Counted from the stretch's first letter, positions 1 to 6,797 are shown. The stretch: 7,413 nucleotides of DNA from Candidatus Woesearchaeota archaeon CG08_land_8_20_14_0_20_47_9 (GCA_002763335.1 PEYS01000208.1:2191-9603); one strand, 5' to 3'. Made by a program: numbers and translations. The notes: generated from the sequence alone by a model not told the origin.

Positions 1-2
1 TC

Positions 3-1328
3 GAGGGCTTCGGGGAGAAGAGCGAGGGCGAGATACTTGAGGGCATAACCCTGATAAAGAGCCAGGAGAGCAGAATGCTCCTCGGATACGCCCTGCCAAT
101 TGCAGAGGAGCTTGTAGACTCGCTTAAAGGCTTTAAGGGACTGCAGGGGATTGAGATTGCAGGCTCTGTCAGGAGAATGAAGGAGACAATAGGCGACCTG
201 GACATCCTTGCAGTCTCCAACAGCCCATCTAAGCTAATGGGCTTCTTCACCAAACTACCCTCAGTTAAAAGGATTATTGCAAGGGGACCTACAAAGTCCT
301 CGGTGCTTATCGAGGGCAACCTCCAGGTTGATTTAAGGGTGGTTAACAAGGCCAGCTTCGGCTCAGCACTCCAGTACTTTACGGGGAGCAAGGAGCACAA
401 CATAAGGCTTAGGCAGATCGCGATAAAAAAAGGGCTGAAGCTTAGCGAGTACGGCCTGTTCACAAAGAAGGGCGAGCAGGTTGCAGGCCATGATGAGGCA
501 GGGGTCTACAGGAGGCTTGGCATAAGCCCTATGCCCCCTGAGCTGAGGGAGGAAGAGGGTGAGATTGAGGCAGCTATTGCAGGCAGGCTGCCGGAGCTGA
601 TAGGATATGCAGACTCAAAGGGGGACTTTCACGTACATTCAGACTACAGTGACGGCAATTCAAGCATGGAGGAGATTGCCAGGCGCGGAAAAAGCCTGGG
701 CTATGAGTACGTATGCATAACAGACCACTCCAAGGCAGAGAGAATCGCCCACGGAATCAATGAAGAAAAGCTCAGACAGCAGATAGAGGAGATAAAAAGG
801 CTCAATAAGCGCGTAAAGGGCATACGCATACTCTCAGGCATAGAGGTTGATATAATGAGGGACGGCAGCCTCGACCTTGATGAGAGAACCCTCTCAAGGC
901 TTGACATCGTGATAGCAGCAGTCCACTCAGGCTTTAAGGCCTCAGAGGAGGCAATGACAAGGCGGGTTATAACAGCTATTGAGAACAGGAATGTAGATAT
1001 TCTCGCCCACCCTACAGGGCGCCTTATAGGGAGGCGCAGGGAGTATGAGATTGACATGGAGCAGGTTATAGGGGCTGCCCAGAGGAATGGCATTTGCCTT
1101 GAGATCAATGCAGACCCGATGCGTATGGACCTGAACGACGTACTTACAAGAAAGGCGGCCCATGCAGGTGTGAAGCTGGCAATAGGAACAGATGCCCACT
1201 CAGCAGACCAGATGAACTACATGAGGCTCGGCATAGGAATAGCAAGGAGGGGCTGGTGCGAAAGGGCGAGCATACTAAACACCCTCCCGCTTAAGAAGCT
1301 TGAGGGCTATTTGAAGCAATGTTTTTAA
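3..1328 (+). CDS. polX: DNA polymerase X family protein with PHP nuclease domain (5'-truncated by window)
   Basis: Family X DNA polymerase of the bacterial/archaeal PolX type, which fills short gaps in base-excision repair; its PHP domain supplies metal-dependent 3'-5' exonuclease and, in studied members, AP-endonuclease activity. The frame is open from the left edge, where residues GFGEKSEGEILEGI match the helix-hairpin-helix region, so the gene starts upstream and about 130 N-terminal residues are missing compared with the usual ~570. Counted from the in-frame ATG at 75: GSVRR at 30-34; catalytic Asp pair D41 and D43 (GDLDIL); third Asp D86 (QVDLRV); YFTGS at 101-105. PHP metal ligands all look intact: H186/H188 (HVHSD), D217/H218 (TDHS), E257 (GIEVD), H284 (AVHSG), H312 (AHPTG), D373/H375 (GTDAH). 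Both activities are therefore predicted intact. The ATG at 75 is internal, not the true start. The stop codon overlaps the TATA-like box of the next gene, 24 nt ahead. Confidence 0.95.
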   Translation, partial: EGFGEKSEGEILEGITLIKSQESRMLLGYALPIAEELVDSLKGFKGLQGIEIAGSVRRMKETIGDLDILAVSNSPSKLMGFFTKLPSVKRIIARGPTKSSVLIEGNLQVDLRVVNKASFGSALQYFTGSKEHNIRLRQIAIKKGLKLSEYGLFTKKGEQVAGHDEAGVYRRLGISPMPPELREEEGEIEAAIAGRLPELIGYADSKGDFHVHSDYSDGNSSMEEIARRGKSLGYEYVCITDHSKAERIAHGINEEKLRQQIEEIKRLNKRVKGIRILSGIEVDIMRDGSLDLDERTLSRLDIVIAAVHSGFKASEEAMTRRVITAIENRNVDILAHPTGRLIGRRREYEIDMEQVIGAAQRNGICLEINADPMRMDLNDVLTRKAAHAGVKLAIGTDAHSADQMNYMRLGIGIARRGWCERASILNTLPLKKLEGYLKQCF

Positions 1329-1329
1329 A
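1322..1329 (+). promoter_or_regulatory. TATA box (TTTTTAAA) for the CBM-like surface protein gene
   Basis: TTTTTAAA is centred about 27.5 bases before the ATG at 1353, the spacing expected for archaeal leaderless transcription. It overlaps the last codons of polX. No well-placed Shine-Dalgarno is present: the G-rich GGGATGGT directly abuts the ATG. This suggests the downstream gene has its own promoter, although read-through from polX is possible. Confidence 0.5.
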
Positions 1330-1352
1330 CAGGCTTCTAAACCTGGGATGGT

Positions 1353-2243
1353 ATGAAGCGCTTTAAGATAAGCCTGCTCGACCTGCTTGCAGGGATAACA
1401 CTCCTTGCTGCAATAGCAATTGTCATTGCCTTCAGCACCATACGCCCGCCTGAGGTGACTGAGCTCTACTTTGACAACCACACGGCCTTACCTGTCTTCA
1501 ACAGCGGCCTCGCCAGGTTCACCTTCGCCATCCACAACATGGAAGGCAGGTCAATGAACTACGAGGCCCTGGTATCATACGCCTACGAAGAGGGTAATGA
1601 AAGCAGGAGCGTGAATGTAACCACAATCTCAGAACTTGTCAGGAACATGGAGACTGCCAGCCTTAATGTCGAGGTCCCCCTAAGAGAGGGCGTTGAGAGG
1701 GCGAGGATAAATGTGGGGCTGCTCAGCAAGAACCAGAATATAGGGTTCTGGACAGAGCACTCAGAAAGGCCATTGTACTATGAGGGCACAGGGGTTGGGA
1801 GCGCAGACTGCATACTCAACCACACCGCAATGATAAGTGACAGTGAGGGTGCAGGGCAGATAACAAGCGTGTTTATAAAGGCGAGGGGTGAGCCTGCACT
1901 AGACGAATGGCCTAGGATGCGCCTCTGGGTTGATGGCAGGGTGGTTGGATCAGCTATAGTGGCGTCAGAGAATTACAGCCTATACGAGTTCCCGCTTGCA
2001 GGGCTTGAAGAGGGGCTGCATGTGATTGACGTTGAATTCACAAACGACTACTCATACAGGGCATCAGGCTACAGCGAGGACAGAAACCTCTTCATAGAGG
2101 GCATTGTCATAGGCTCAGCCTGGATAGAGCCAGGCATCACAGAGTTCGGACGGGGCAGAGATGCCTTTGACTGCAGGAACGCGATAGAGGGCATGCAGCT
2201 ATACTCTAATGGGGTTATGAGGTTCGCATTGAGAAAACCTTGA
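1353..2243 (+). CDS. Signal-anchored surface protein with DUF1616-like N-terminal region and CBM36/60-like carbohydrate-binding domain
   Basis: A 296-residue protein with a basic N-terminus (MKRFK) and one hydrophobic segment at about residues 9-30, with no clear cleavage site, so probably a signal anchor with the rest outside the cell. Residues ~34-130 look like the Ig-like module at the end of DUF1616 proteins (FAIHNMEGRSMNYEA, 58-72). Residues ~168-254 resemble Ca-dependent xylan-binding modules CBM36/CBM60: MRLWVDGRVVGS (189-200), GLHVIDVEFTND (221-232) and SEDRNLFIEGIVIG (241-254). In those families Asn/Asp residues of the FTND and DRNL strands bind calcium and sugar; transferring this here is inference. 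Several N-x-S/T sequons (NHT, NES, NVT, NYS) could be glycosylated. The C-terminal tail has two Cys (153, 274) that might pair. The last four codons (AGA AAA CCT TGA) lie in the left arm of an inverted repeat shared with the convergent protease gene. Role unknown; perhaps attachment to polysaccharide or cell-wall sugars. Confidence 0.85.
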   Translation: MKRFKISLLDLLAGITLLAAIAIVIAFSTIRPPEVTELYFDNHTALPVFNSGLARFTFAIHNMEGRSMNYEALVSYAYEEGNESRSVNVTTISELVRNMETASLNVEVPLREGVERARINVGLLSKNQNIGFWTEHSERPLYYEGTGVGSADCILNHTAMISDSEGAGQITSVFIKARGEPALDEWPRMRLWVDGRVVGSAIVASENYSLYEFPLAGLEEGLHVIDVEFTNDYSYRASGYSEDRNLFIEGIVIGSAWIEPGITEFGRGRDAFDCRNAIEGMQLYSNGVMRFALRKP

Positions 2244-2292
2244 ATACACTCGCCTTCGCTTTTACAGCTCGGCTCGGTATTCAAGGTTTTCT
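2232..2292. repeat. Inverted-repeat element (16-bp perfect arms, 29-bp spacer) carrying the stop codons of two convergent genes
   Basis: The left arm 2232-2247 (AGAAAACCTTGAATAC) is exactly complementary to the right arm 2277-2292. The plus-strand gene ends on TGA at 2241-2243 in the left arm, and the minus-strand gene ends on TGA at 2281-2283 in the right arm. Each is read as AGA AAA CCT TGA, so both proteins end RKP. The transcript can form a strong hairpin from either strand, fitting a bidirectional terminator or 3'-end processing element. A diverged copy lies at 7362-7413, so this looks like a member of a dispersed repeat family rather than a one-off hairpin. Confidence 0.85.
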
Positions 2293-4182
2293 GACATCGA
2301 GTTCTGAAGTCGAATATAGACAGCCTTCTCTTCTCTTGCGCTTCTTGCGAGGGTGGCGAATGCCGAAGCGAATGCCAACAACGAAACCAAGGACTAGGCC
2401 TAGAGATACAATAAAAGCATAGCTAATAATGCTTCTGAGCATAACCTTCTGCGAGCGGCTTAAAATGGGCTCATCAGCCCTCTCAAAGTATATCTCCATG
2501 TTGCTGAGCTCAAGGGCGTACTCAGCATATAGCAGGGCTGAGAAGACATCATCCCTCTTCAGGCTGCTGGCGTACTCATAGTAGCTGTAGCCTATGATTG
2601 GGAAAACGCCATTCTTAGACTCGCGCACAATAATGCGCTTCGTGACATTCAGCTTCCTCTCAAGCACGATGGGGAGCTGCGTCTCCTGAATGCCCAAGAC
2701 GCTTAGCACCACATCAGCCTCTGCCTTTGCCTTGCTCGCCTTGAAGAGGCATAGCTCATAATCGCCATTGCCCATATCCTTATAGGCGTAGTCTATCTCC
2801 TTTCTCGTATCACCCAGGGCAGTTGGGAAGAATATCCTGACGTACTGAAAGCGCTCCTCTGCCTCTGAGAGCTTGTTAAGGCACGATTTTTTGAGGCTCG
2901 CAGCATCCATTTTAAATTCGCGGCCACTCATTCCGAAGAAGGCACTCCACGACCTTGCGCTGTAAAACCTCTCTGTGGCATATACGAGGTTATAGGCAGC
3001 AAGGGCAGTCAGATTCCTGTCAATGTAACCTCTGGTTATGTTGATGTACTCTTTGGCGTCAAGGATGCGCTCCTTTACAACCCCAAATGTCTGGAGCCCG
3101 GTTATGGTGTTGTACTCAGGGAGCGAGGCACTGAATTCCTCTATGGTAGCAGCTAGGGAGTCTGACATCCCCTGGAGCTGATCCAGGGATATGTTCTCTG
3201 CTATAAGCCTAAGGTAATGGAACTTTATGTTTGCCCCGAAGCAGTAGCTTGCAGACGAGTAGTACGACCCATTCTCAAAGGCCTCAGCGCCCTTAAGGGT
3301 TAGATTAAGCCCAGCGTTTTCCAGGTCGAGCATTACCCTATCCAGGCTGCTGTTTGGAGGTATCCTTGGCATTGAGCTCATCGCCTCCTCCTCAAGCAGC
3401 CTGCTCCTGTTGCAGAGGTCAGATGCCAGGAACCTCATTATGCTGCTGTAGCCATCGTCAATTGTGATCAGCGAGGTCTCAGTGGGGATATCATAATCTG
3501 AGAGTCCCTTGATAACATCCCTGAGCTCAGAGACAGGCATAACCTCCACGCCCTTCATGCGGCCATACTCAACCATGTTAACACTCCTGTTATCATACCC
3601 GAGAGGGCCCTCGGGCATTAGAGAGGTGTTAAACTCAGTCTCAGTAACAAGAACCTCATCAGTAGGGATCATAACGCGCCGTATGCCGCTTGCAGCAGCA
3701 GCGTCAATCTTGTGCTTCAGGCCGCCAACAGGCCCTATAAGGCCGCCGGAATTTATAGTGCCTGTAACTGTTGCAGATTCATCAACCGGCAGGCCCTTAA
3801 GCACAGCAATGGTTAGCGCAGCCACTGCAGAGCCAGCGCTTGGGCCGCCTATTATGGCTGACTGGGCGTTTATGGTATAGAAGAAGTCGTAAGCCTCGCA
3901 GTCAAACCCTATATACCTGCAAGCTATCTCCTTTGCAAACCTGGTGGATATCTGCGTGTCTATCTTTGTAAGCGGAAATGTATCTATGAATACGCGGCCA
4001 CTGCCCTGCTCAATCCTCAGGTATAGGTCTGCTGTGTTGCCCTCATAACCCTCATCAGTCTGAGTAACTGCAAGGAGGCGCATATGAGCCTGCTGTGCAG
4101 CGCAGGTCTGGATTAGCACAAGGAATAGCAGCAAGCCCGCAAAGAGGTGTCCTAGCTGCACTGGTTTCCCCCTCATGACCAT
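2281..4182 (-). CDS. Secreted, membrane-anchored Lon-domain serine protease without AAA+ module (COG1750-like)
   Basis: A 633-residue Lon-type (MEROPS S16) peptidase with a Ser-Lys dyad and no ATPase domain, resembling the archaeal proteins grouped as COG1750. An N-terminal signal peptide (hydrophobic ~11-28, ending CAAQ) is followed by the protease fold at ~35-230. The nucleophile is S115 in GGPSAGS and the general base K158 in GGLKHKI; the 43-residue spacing equals that of E. coli Lon (S679/K722). SGIRRVMIP (165-173) matches the conserved strand after the lysine. Residues ~240-580 are a long, mostly helical region with N-glycosylation sequons (NRS, NSS, NLT, NGS, NIS, NIT). A membrane segment at ~584-604 precedes a basic cytoplasmic stretch (RKKRKRR, 612-618), so the protease faces outside. 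The last ~13 residues (CLYSTSELDVRKP) run into the inverted repeat and look like an added tail. Start: the ATG at 4182 is used, but an in-frame ATG at 4176 sits better relative to the TATA box (28.5 versus 22.5 bases). Substrates are unknown. Confidence 0.9.
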   Translation of the reverse strand: MVMRGKPVQLGHLFAGLLLFLVLIQTCAAQQAHMRLLAVTQTDEGYEGNTADLYLRIEQGSGRVFIDTFPLTKIDTQISTRFAKEIACRYIGFDCEAYDFFYTINAQSAIIGGPSAGSAVAALTIAVLKGLPVDESATVTGTINSGGLIGPVGGLKHKIDAAAASGIRRVMIPTDEVLVTETEFNTSLMPEGPLGYDNRSVNMVEYGRMKGVEVMPVSELRDVIKGLSDYDIPTETSLITIDDGYSSIMRFLASDLCNRSRLLEEEAMSSMPRIPPNSSLDRVMLDLENAGLNLTLKGAEAFENGSYYSSASYCFGANIKFHYLRLIAENISLDQLQGMSDSLAATIEEFSASLPEYNTITGLQTFGVVKERILDAKEYINITRGYIDRNLTALAAYNLVYATERFYSARSWSAFFGMSGREFKMDAASLKKSCLNKLSEAEERFQYVRIFFPTALGDTRKEIDYAYKDMGNGDYELCLFKASKAKAEADVVLSVLGIQETQLPIVLERKLNVTKRIIVRESKNGVFPIIGYSYYEYASSLKRDDVFSALLYAEYALELSNMEIYFERADEPILSRSQKVMLRSIISYAFIVSLGLVLGFVVGIRFGIRHPRKKRKRREGCLYSTSELDVRKP

Positions 4183-4200
4183 CCAATAGCAGAGGCATGG

Positions 4201-4208
4201 TTAATAAA
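4201..4208 (-). promoter_or_regulatory. TATA box (TTTATTAA) for the Lon-like protease
   Basis: On the minus strand the box reads TTTATTAA, centred 22.5 bases before the ATG at 4182 and 28.5 before the ATG at 4176. The second spacing matches the other genes in this window and favours a leaderless message starting at 4176. It lies in the short divergent intergenic region shared with the gene starting at 4279. Confidence 0.5.
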
Positions 4209-4240
4209 GATTGCGAATTGATGAAAACCCCCTCGAAAAG

Positions 4241-4250
4241 TATTTAAATA
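4241..4250 (+). promoter_or_regulatory. TATA box (TATTTAAATA) for the Ig-like membrane protein gene
   Basis: A palindromic TATTTAAATA preceded by purine-rich GAAAAG, which could serve as a BRE. A transcript starting ~27 bases downstream (about 4273) would fall between the GTG at 4264 and the ATG at 4279, which supports the ATG as the start codon. Being palindromic, it could in principle also fire leftwards. Confidence 0.5.
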
Positions 4251-4278
4251 AGCTCTCCCTTGAGTGGGTTTGAGAGGG

Positions 4279-5742
4279 ATGGGAAGATCAAGGTTTGGCA
4301 TGCTGTTCGTATTATTGTTTCTATTTGCGCTTCCCCTTTTCTCCCTTTTATCCCATGCTTCTGAGGGCAGGGCAATTGAGTTGTCTGCAGAGCCTCTAGT
4401 GGATGTCATCTACGCCCATGAGCAGGCATCCTACAGATTAAGCATAAAGAACAACGGCAGGCTTAATGGCACATTCAGGATATCATTCACAGATGTTGCG
4501 TGGAGTGTGCAGTCTGACCCGCTTTACGACTACTTCAGCGGCATGAGTATAAATGTCGGGGAGACTAAGGACACAACCCTCTTTATAAAGCCGATAAATC
4601 AGGAGGTTTACGGCAAGTACAAGATCGAGGTTGTTGTGCAGTCAAAGGAGACAGGCATCAAGGAGAGCGAGATACTGATTCTGACAATCAGGCCCCCTAA
4701 GCCCACAATAAGGGAGTACCTCGCAGTTGTAAGGCGCCTCGTTGACATCCCTCCACAGGTTGACCCAAGAGAGCCGATGCCAATAGGAATAAACCTTGAG
4801 AACAGGAACCCGATGAACATCTCCAGCTTAACAATAATCCTAAGGAGCAATCTCATAGATAACAAGGTCTCTGTATCTCTCGGCCCCCTAGAGAGTAAGA
4901 GGGTGGAGATTACAGAGAGCATACCATCAGACACCCCTCCCCAGGCTGATACGCTGAATGTAAGCTTCGTTGTTGGCAACGAGACCCTTGAGCCGGTGAT
5001 CTCTGAGGTGTTTGAGGTTATGGGTTATTCAGATGTGAAGGCCAGAATAGGGGGGGCTGTGAAAAGGCCGTTCTTCAGCGAGGAGTCAGTAACCTACCTT
5101 AACGACGGGAACAAGGCGACTGATTATTATGTTGAGCAGCAGATATCCATGATTAGCTCGCTGTTTACAAGGACCTCGCCTAAGGCATTCAGCATAAAAC
5201 GTGAAGGGGCCTATTACCTCGCCTGGAGAATACGTCTTGAGCCGCACCAGTCAGTTACAATCACTGTTAGGCAGGATTACCGTGCTCTTGGTTTTGCACT
5301 CTTCTTTGTTATCATTGTGATTGTCGGGTTCTTCTTTATAAGAAAGCCAGTATCTGTCAAGAAGTCAGCCTCTGTGTTCTCATCCAGGGAGGGAGGCATA
5401 TCTGAGATGAAGGTTGTGATCCACATCAGAAACCTCAGCGGCAGAGGCTTTGAGAGGGTTGTTGTTATAGACCCTGTCCCTGACATTGCCGAGGTTGACA
5501 TGTACACAGAGCTTGGAACACTGCAGCCCTCAAAGGTTGTTAAGCATCCGAGAAAGGGAAAGGTTGTTAAGTGGTCTGTTGGCAGCCTGGAGCGCTTTGA
5601 GGAGCGCATACTCACATATAAGCTTAAGTCAAGGCTCAGCATACTGGGCGAGCTTAAGCTTGAGCCTGCCCGCGTGAAGTATGTGGATGACCGCGGTGTT
5701 GAGATTTTGGTGAGGTCAAACTCAGTCAGGCTGTCAGCATAG
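4279..5742 (+). CDS. Ig-like-domain membrane protein with cytoplasmic DUF11-like C-terminal domain
   Basis: A 487-residue membrane protein; I do not recognise a named family beyond general similarity to archaeal Ig-like/NEW3-type envelope proteins. Numbered from the ATG at 4279: basic N-terminus MGRSR, signal peptide core ~6-24 ending near SHAS; Ig-like beta-sandwich ~30-138 (YRLSIKNNGRLNGTFRISF); a second sandwich ~160-248 (GINLENRNPMNISSLTIILRS); a linker region ~255-330; a single membrane segment ~338-354 (FALFFVIIVIVGFFF), then IRKPVSVKK, whose positive charge predicts the C-terminus inside. Residues ~373-487 form another beta-rich domain (KVVIHIRNLSGRGFERVVVIDPVP, with KWSVGSLERFEERILTYKLK) resembling DUF11 domains. 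An upstream in-frame GTG at 4264 would add five residues, but it probably precedes the transcription start, so I chose the ATG. The gene is divergent from the Lon-like protease. Possible roles are envelope scaffold or receptor for another surface protein; this is inference. Confidence 0.85.
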   Translation: MGRSRFGMLFVLLFLFALPLFSLLSHASEGRAIELSAEPLVDVIYAHEQASYRLSIKNNGRLNGTFRISFTDVAWSVQSDPLYDYFSGMSINVGETKDTTLFIKPINQEVYGKYKIEVVVQSKETGIKESEILILTIRPPKPTIREYLAVVRRLVDIPPQVDPREPMPIGINLENRNPMNISSLTIILRSNLIDNKVSVSLGPLESKRVEITESIPSDTPPQADTLNVSFVVGNETLEPVISEVFEVMGYSDVKARIGGAVKRPFFSEESVTYLNDGNKATDYYVEQQISMISSLFTRTSPKAFSIKREGAYYLAWRIRLEPHQSVTITVRQDYRALGFALFFVIIVIVGFFFIRKPVSVKKSASVFSSREGGISEMKVVIHIRNLSGRGFERVVVIDPVPDIAEVDMYTELGTLQPSKVVKHPRKGKVVKWSVGSLERFEERILTYKLKSRLSILGELKLEPARVKYVDDRGVEILVRSNSVRLSA

Positions 5743-5772
5743 CGCCGGAGCAGTAGCTCTATGGAAATCAGC

Positions 5773-6797
5773 TCATAGCTTTGGCATCTTCGGGTATGTC
5801 CCTGGTTGCATAAAGACGCGTTCTGTCTTTACTGCCAGGCCATGGTCAGCAAGCATCTCCTCTGATGAGAGCTGCGCATTGCCTACGAACACAAGCTCGC
5901 CCTTGAGGCTCATCACAGCAACAGCATCCCCTTTTTTTATGCCTGATTCCAGCCTTGATATGCCGGGCATGCTCAGGCTTGCCCCGTGGCAGAGGCTGTC
6001 CACTGCTGAATCAAGAACCTGTATCCTCGGGAGGTGTGCGACTGCTGTCTCGACATTCATAATAATCCTCTTAATGGCTGTCTCATCCCCATCATGCATC
6101 CAGTAGTGAACCGCATCCTTGAGGTCATGCAGAGTGACGAGGCTGTCCTCATTAAACGGGCCTGCCCTTGTGCGTCTGAGCTCAGCCATGTGAGCCCCTA
6201 CACCGAGCTTCTTGCCCATGTCAACGCATAGCTTTCGTATGTATGTGCCTGCCTGACAGCCAACCCTGAAGAGGACGTCCTGATCATAGGCCTCGAGAAC
6301 CTCAAGGTAGTATATTGTCCTCTTTCTTAGCACCCTCTTCACAGAGCTCCTGACTGGAGGGAGCTGGCTTATGGTTCCTGTAAAGTCTGAGAATAGGCTG
6401 CGTATATCTGCCTCGCTTACAGGCTTGTGTATGTGCATGAGTGCAACATACTCCTTTCCGGCGGTGAGCAGGTAGGCGAGTGCCTTCGTGGCATTTCCAA
6501 GTGCTACAGGGAGCACCCCTGTCACTCCAGGATCAAGTGTGCCTGAGTGGCCTGCCTTCTTTATCCTGAGTATGTCCTTAACATAGGCTGAAACCTGATG
6601 GGATCTCCCACATGCGACATGCGTGTTGGGCCCCTAGGCTTATCTATGTTAACGACACCGAGCTTTATAAGCTCGCCTATGCTCCGACACTGAGGCCTGC
6701 ACCCAAACTTGGCAGAGGTCTCTGCCTCCCTTCTCACAAGCTCCTTGCGTTCAATCCTCTCGAATGGTAGAGACTGCTTATTCAACTCCTTGTTCAT
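5773..6797 (-). CDS. cbf5: Archaeal Cbf5 (TruB-family RNA pseudouridine synthase), interrupted by a 20-nt intron; join(6797..6625, 6604..5773)
   Basis: Catalytic subunit of the archaeal H/ACA ribonucleoprotein (with Nop10, Gar1, L7Ae), converting uridine to pseudouridine in rRNA under guide RNA, and also able to modify tRNA U55. Exon 1 (173 nt) encodes residues 1-57 plus two bases of codon 58 and includes GVVNIDKPRGPT. Exon 2 (832 nt) supplies the third base and continues SHQVSAYVKDIL, then HSGTLDPGVTG with catalytic D82, GTYIRKLCVDMG, and a C-terminal PUA domain at about 250-334 (LCHGASLSMPGI, GDAVAVMSLKGELVFVGNA). The joined frame is 1005 nt, 334 residues, the normal length for archaeal Cbf5. 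Unspliced, exon 1 runs out of frame to a stop at 6561-6563, giving a dead 78-residue peptide that lacks the catalytic Asp. A naive caller would place a start at the GTG at 6525, which is really V85. It lies 39 nt downstream of the minus-strand gene at 6837-7268 and is convergent with the Ig-like gene. Confidence 0.92.
6605..6624 (-). other. Putative 20-nt bulge-helix-bulge pre-mRNA intron in cbf5
   Basis: The insertion separates GGC CCA AC from A TCC CAT CAG and removes frame continuity. On the RNA, GGGG (6634-6631) pairs with UCCC (6603-6600, one G-U) as the outer helix; CCCA (6630-6627) pairs with UGGG (6610-6607) as the 4-bp central helix; bulge A is ACA (6626-6624) and bulge B is AGA (6606-6604), on opposite strands. 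The archaeal splicing endonuclease cuts after the second nucleotide of each 3-nt bulge, which gives AC^A and AG^A and releases exactly ACGCAUGUCGCAUGUGGGAG. Joining restores GGC CCA ACA UCC CAU CAG (GPTSHQ), the family consensus. The inner stem is weak in this register (C-G, G-U, 9-nt loop). An alternative has a 5-nt bulge followed by CAUG/CAUG closed by a UCG triloop. It is a phase-2 intron. Splicing is inferred, not observed. Confidence 0.85.

Noticed and set aside
701..1199. Two minus-strand open frames inside polX
   Set aside because: They overlap the conserved PHP motifs on the other strand and have no recognisable content.
2356..2376. Direct repeat GCGAATGCC-GAA-GCGAATGCC resembling bases in the dispersed repeat
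   Set aside because: It encodes the GIRFGIR part of the protease just after its membrane segment. The likeness to the repeat element is only in short GC-rich words, so I do not count it as a third copy.
2240..2422. A short 60-residue plus-strand frame starting in the inverted repeat
   Set aside because: It begins inside the repeat spacer region and then runs antisense to the protease C-terminus; no promoter or conserved content. The repeat copy at 7362-7413 has a similar open frame on its minus strand, but this follows from repeat similarity.
3509..3880. Plus-strand open frame inside the Lon-like protease
   Set aside because: It is the complement of the catalytic region containing the GGPSAGS and GGLKHK motifs; a shadow of a well-supported gene.
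4608..5642. Minus-strand open frames inside the Ig-like membrane protein gene
   Set aside because: They are antisense to a gene with signal peptide, domains and membrane segment in order; low-complexity composition.
5747..5780. Small hairpins between the convergent Ig-like gene and cbf5 (GAGC-AGTA-GCTC, and AGCT..ATG with CATAGCT)
   Set aside because: The stems are only 4-7 bp with bulges, and there is no T-run. They could help termination but are within what chance gives.
5773..6797. Reading cbf5 as a frameshifted pseudogene or as two separate genes (6797-6561 and 6525-5773)
   Set aside because: The frame break is a clean 20-nt insertion whose removal restores the consensus motif, and its borders match bulge-helix-bulge cut sites. 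All downstream sequence, including catalytic D82 and the PUA domain, is intact, unlike a decaying gene. A sequencing artefact remains possible but would not create the paired structure.
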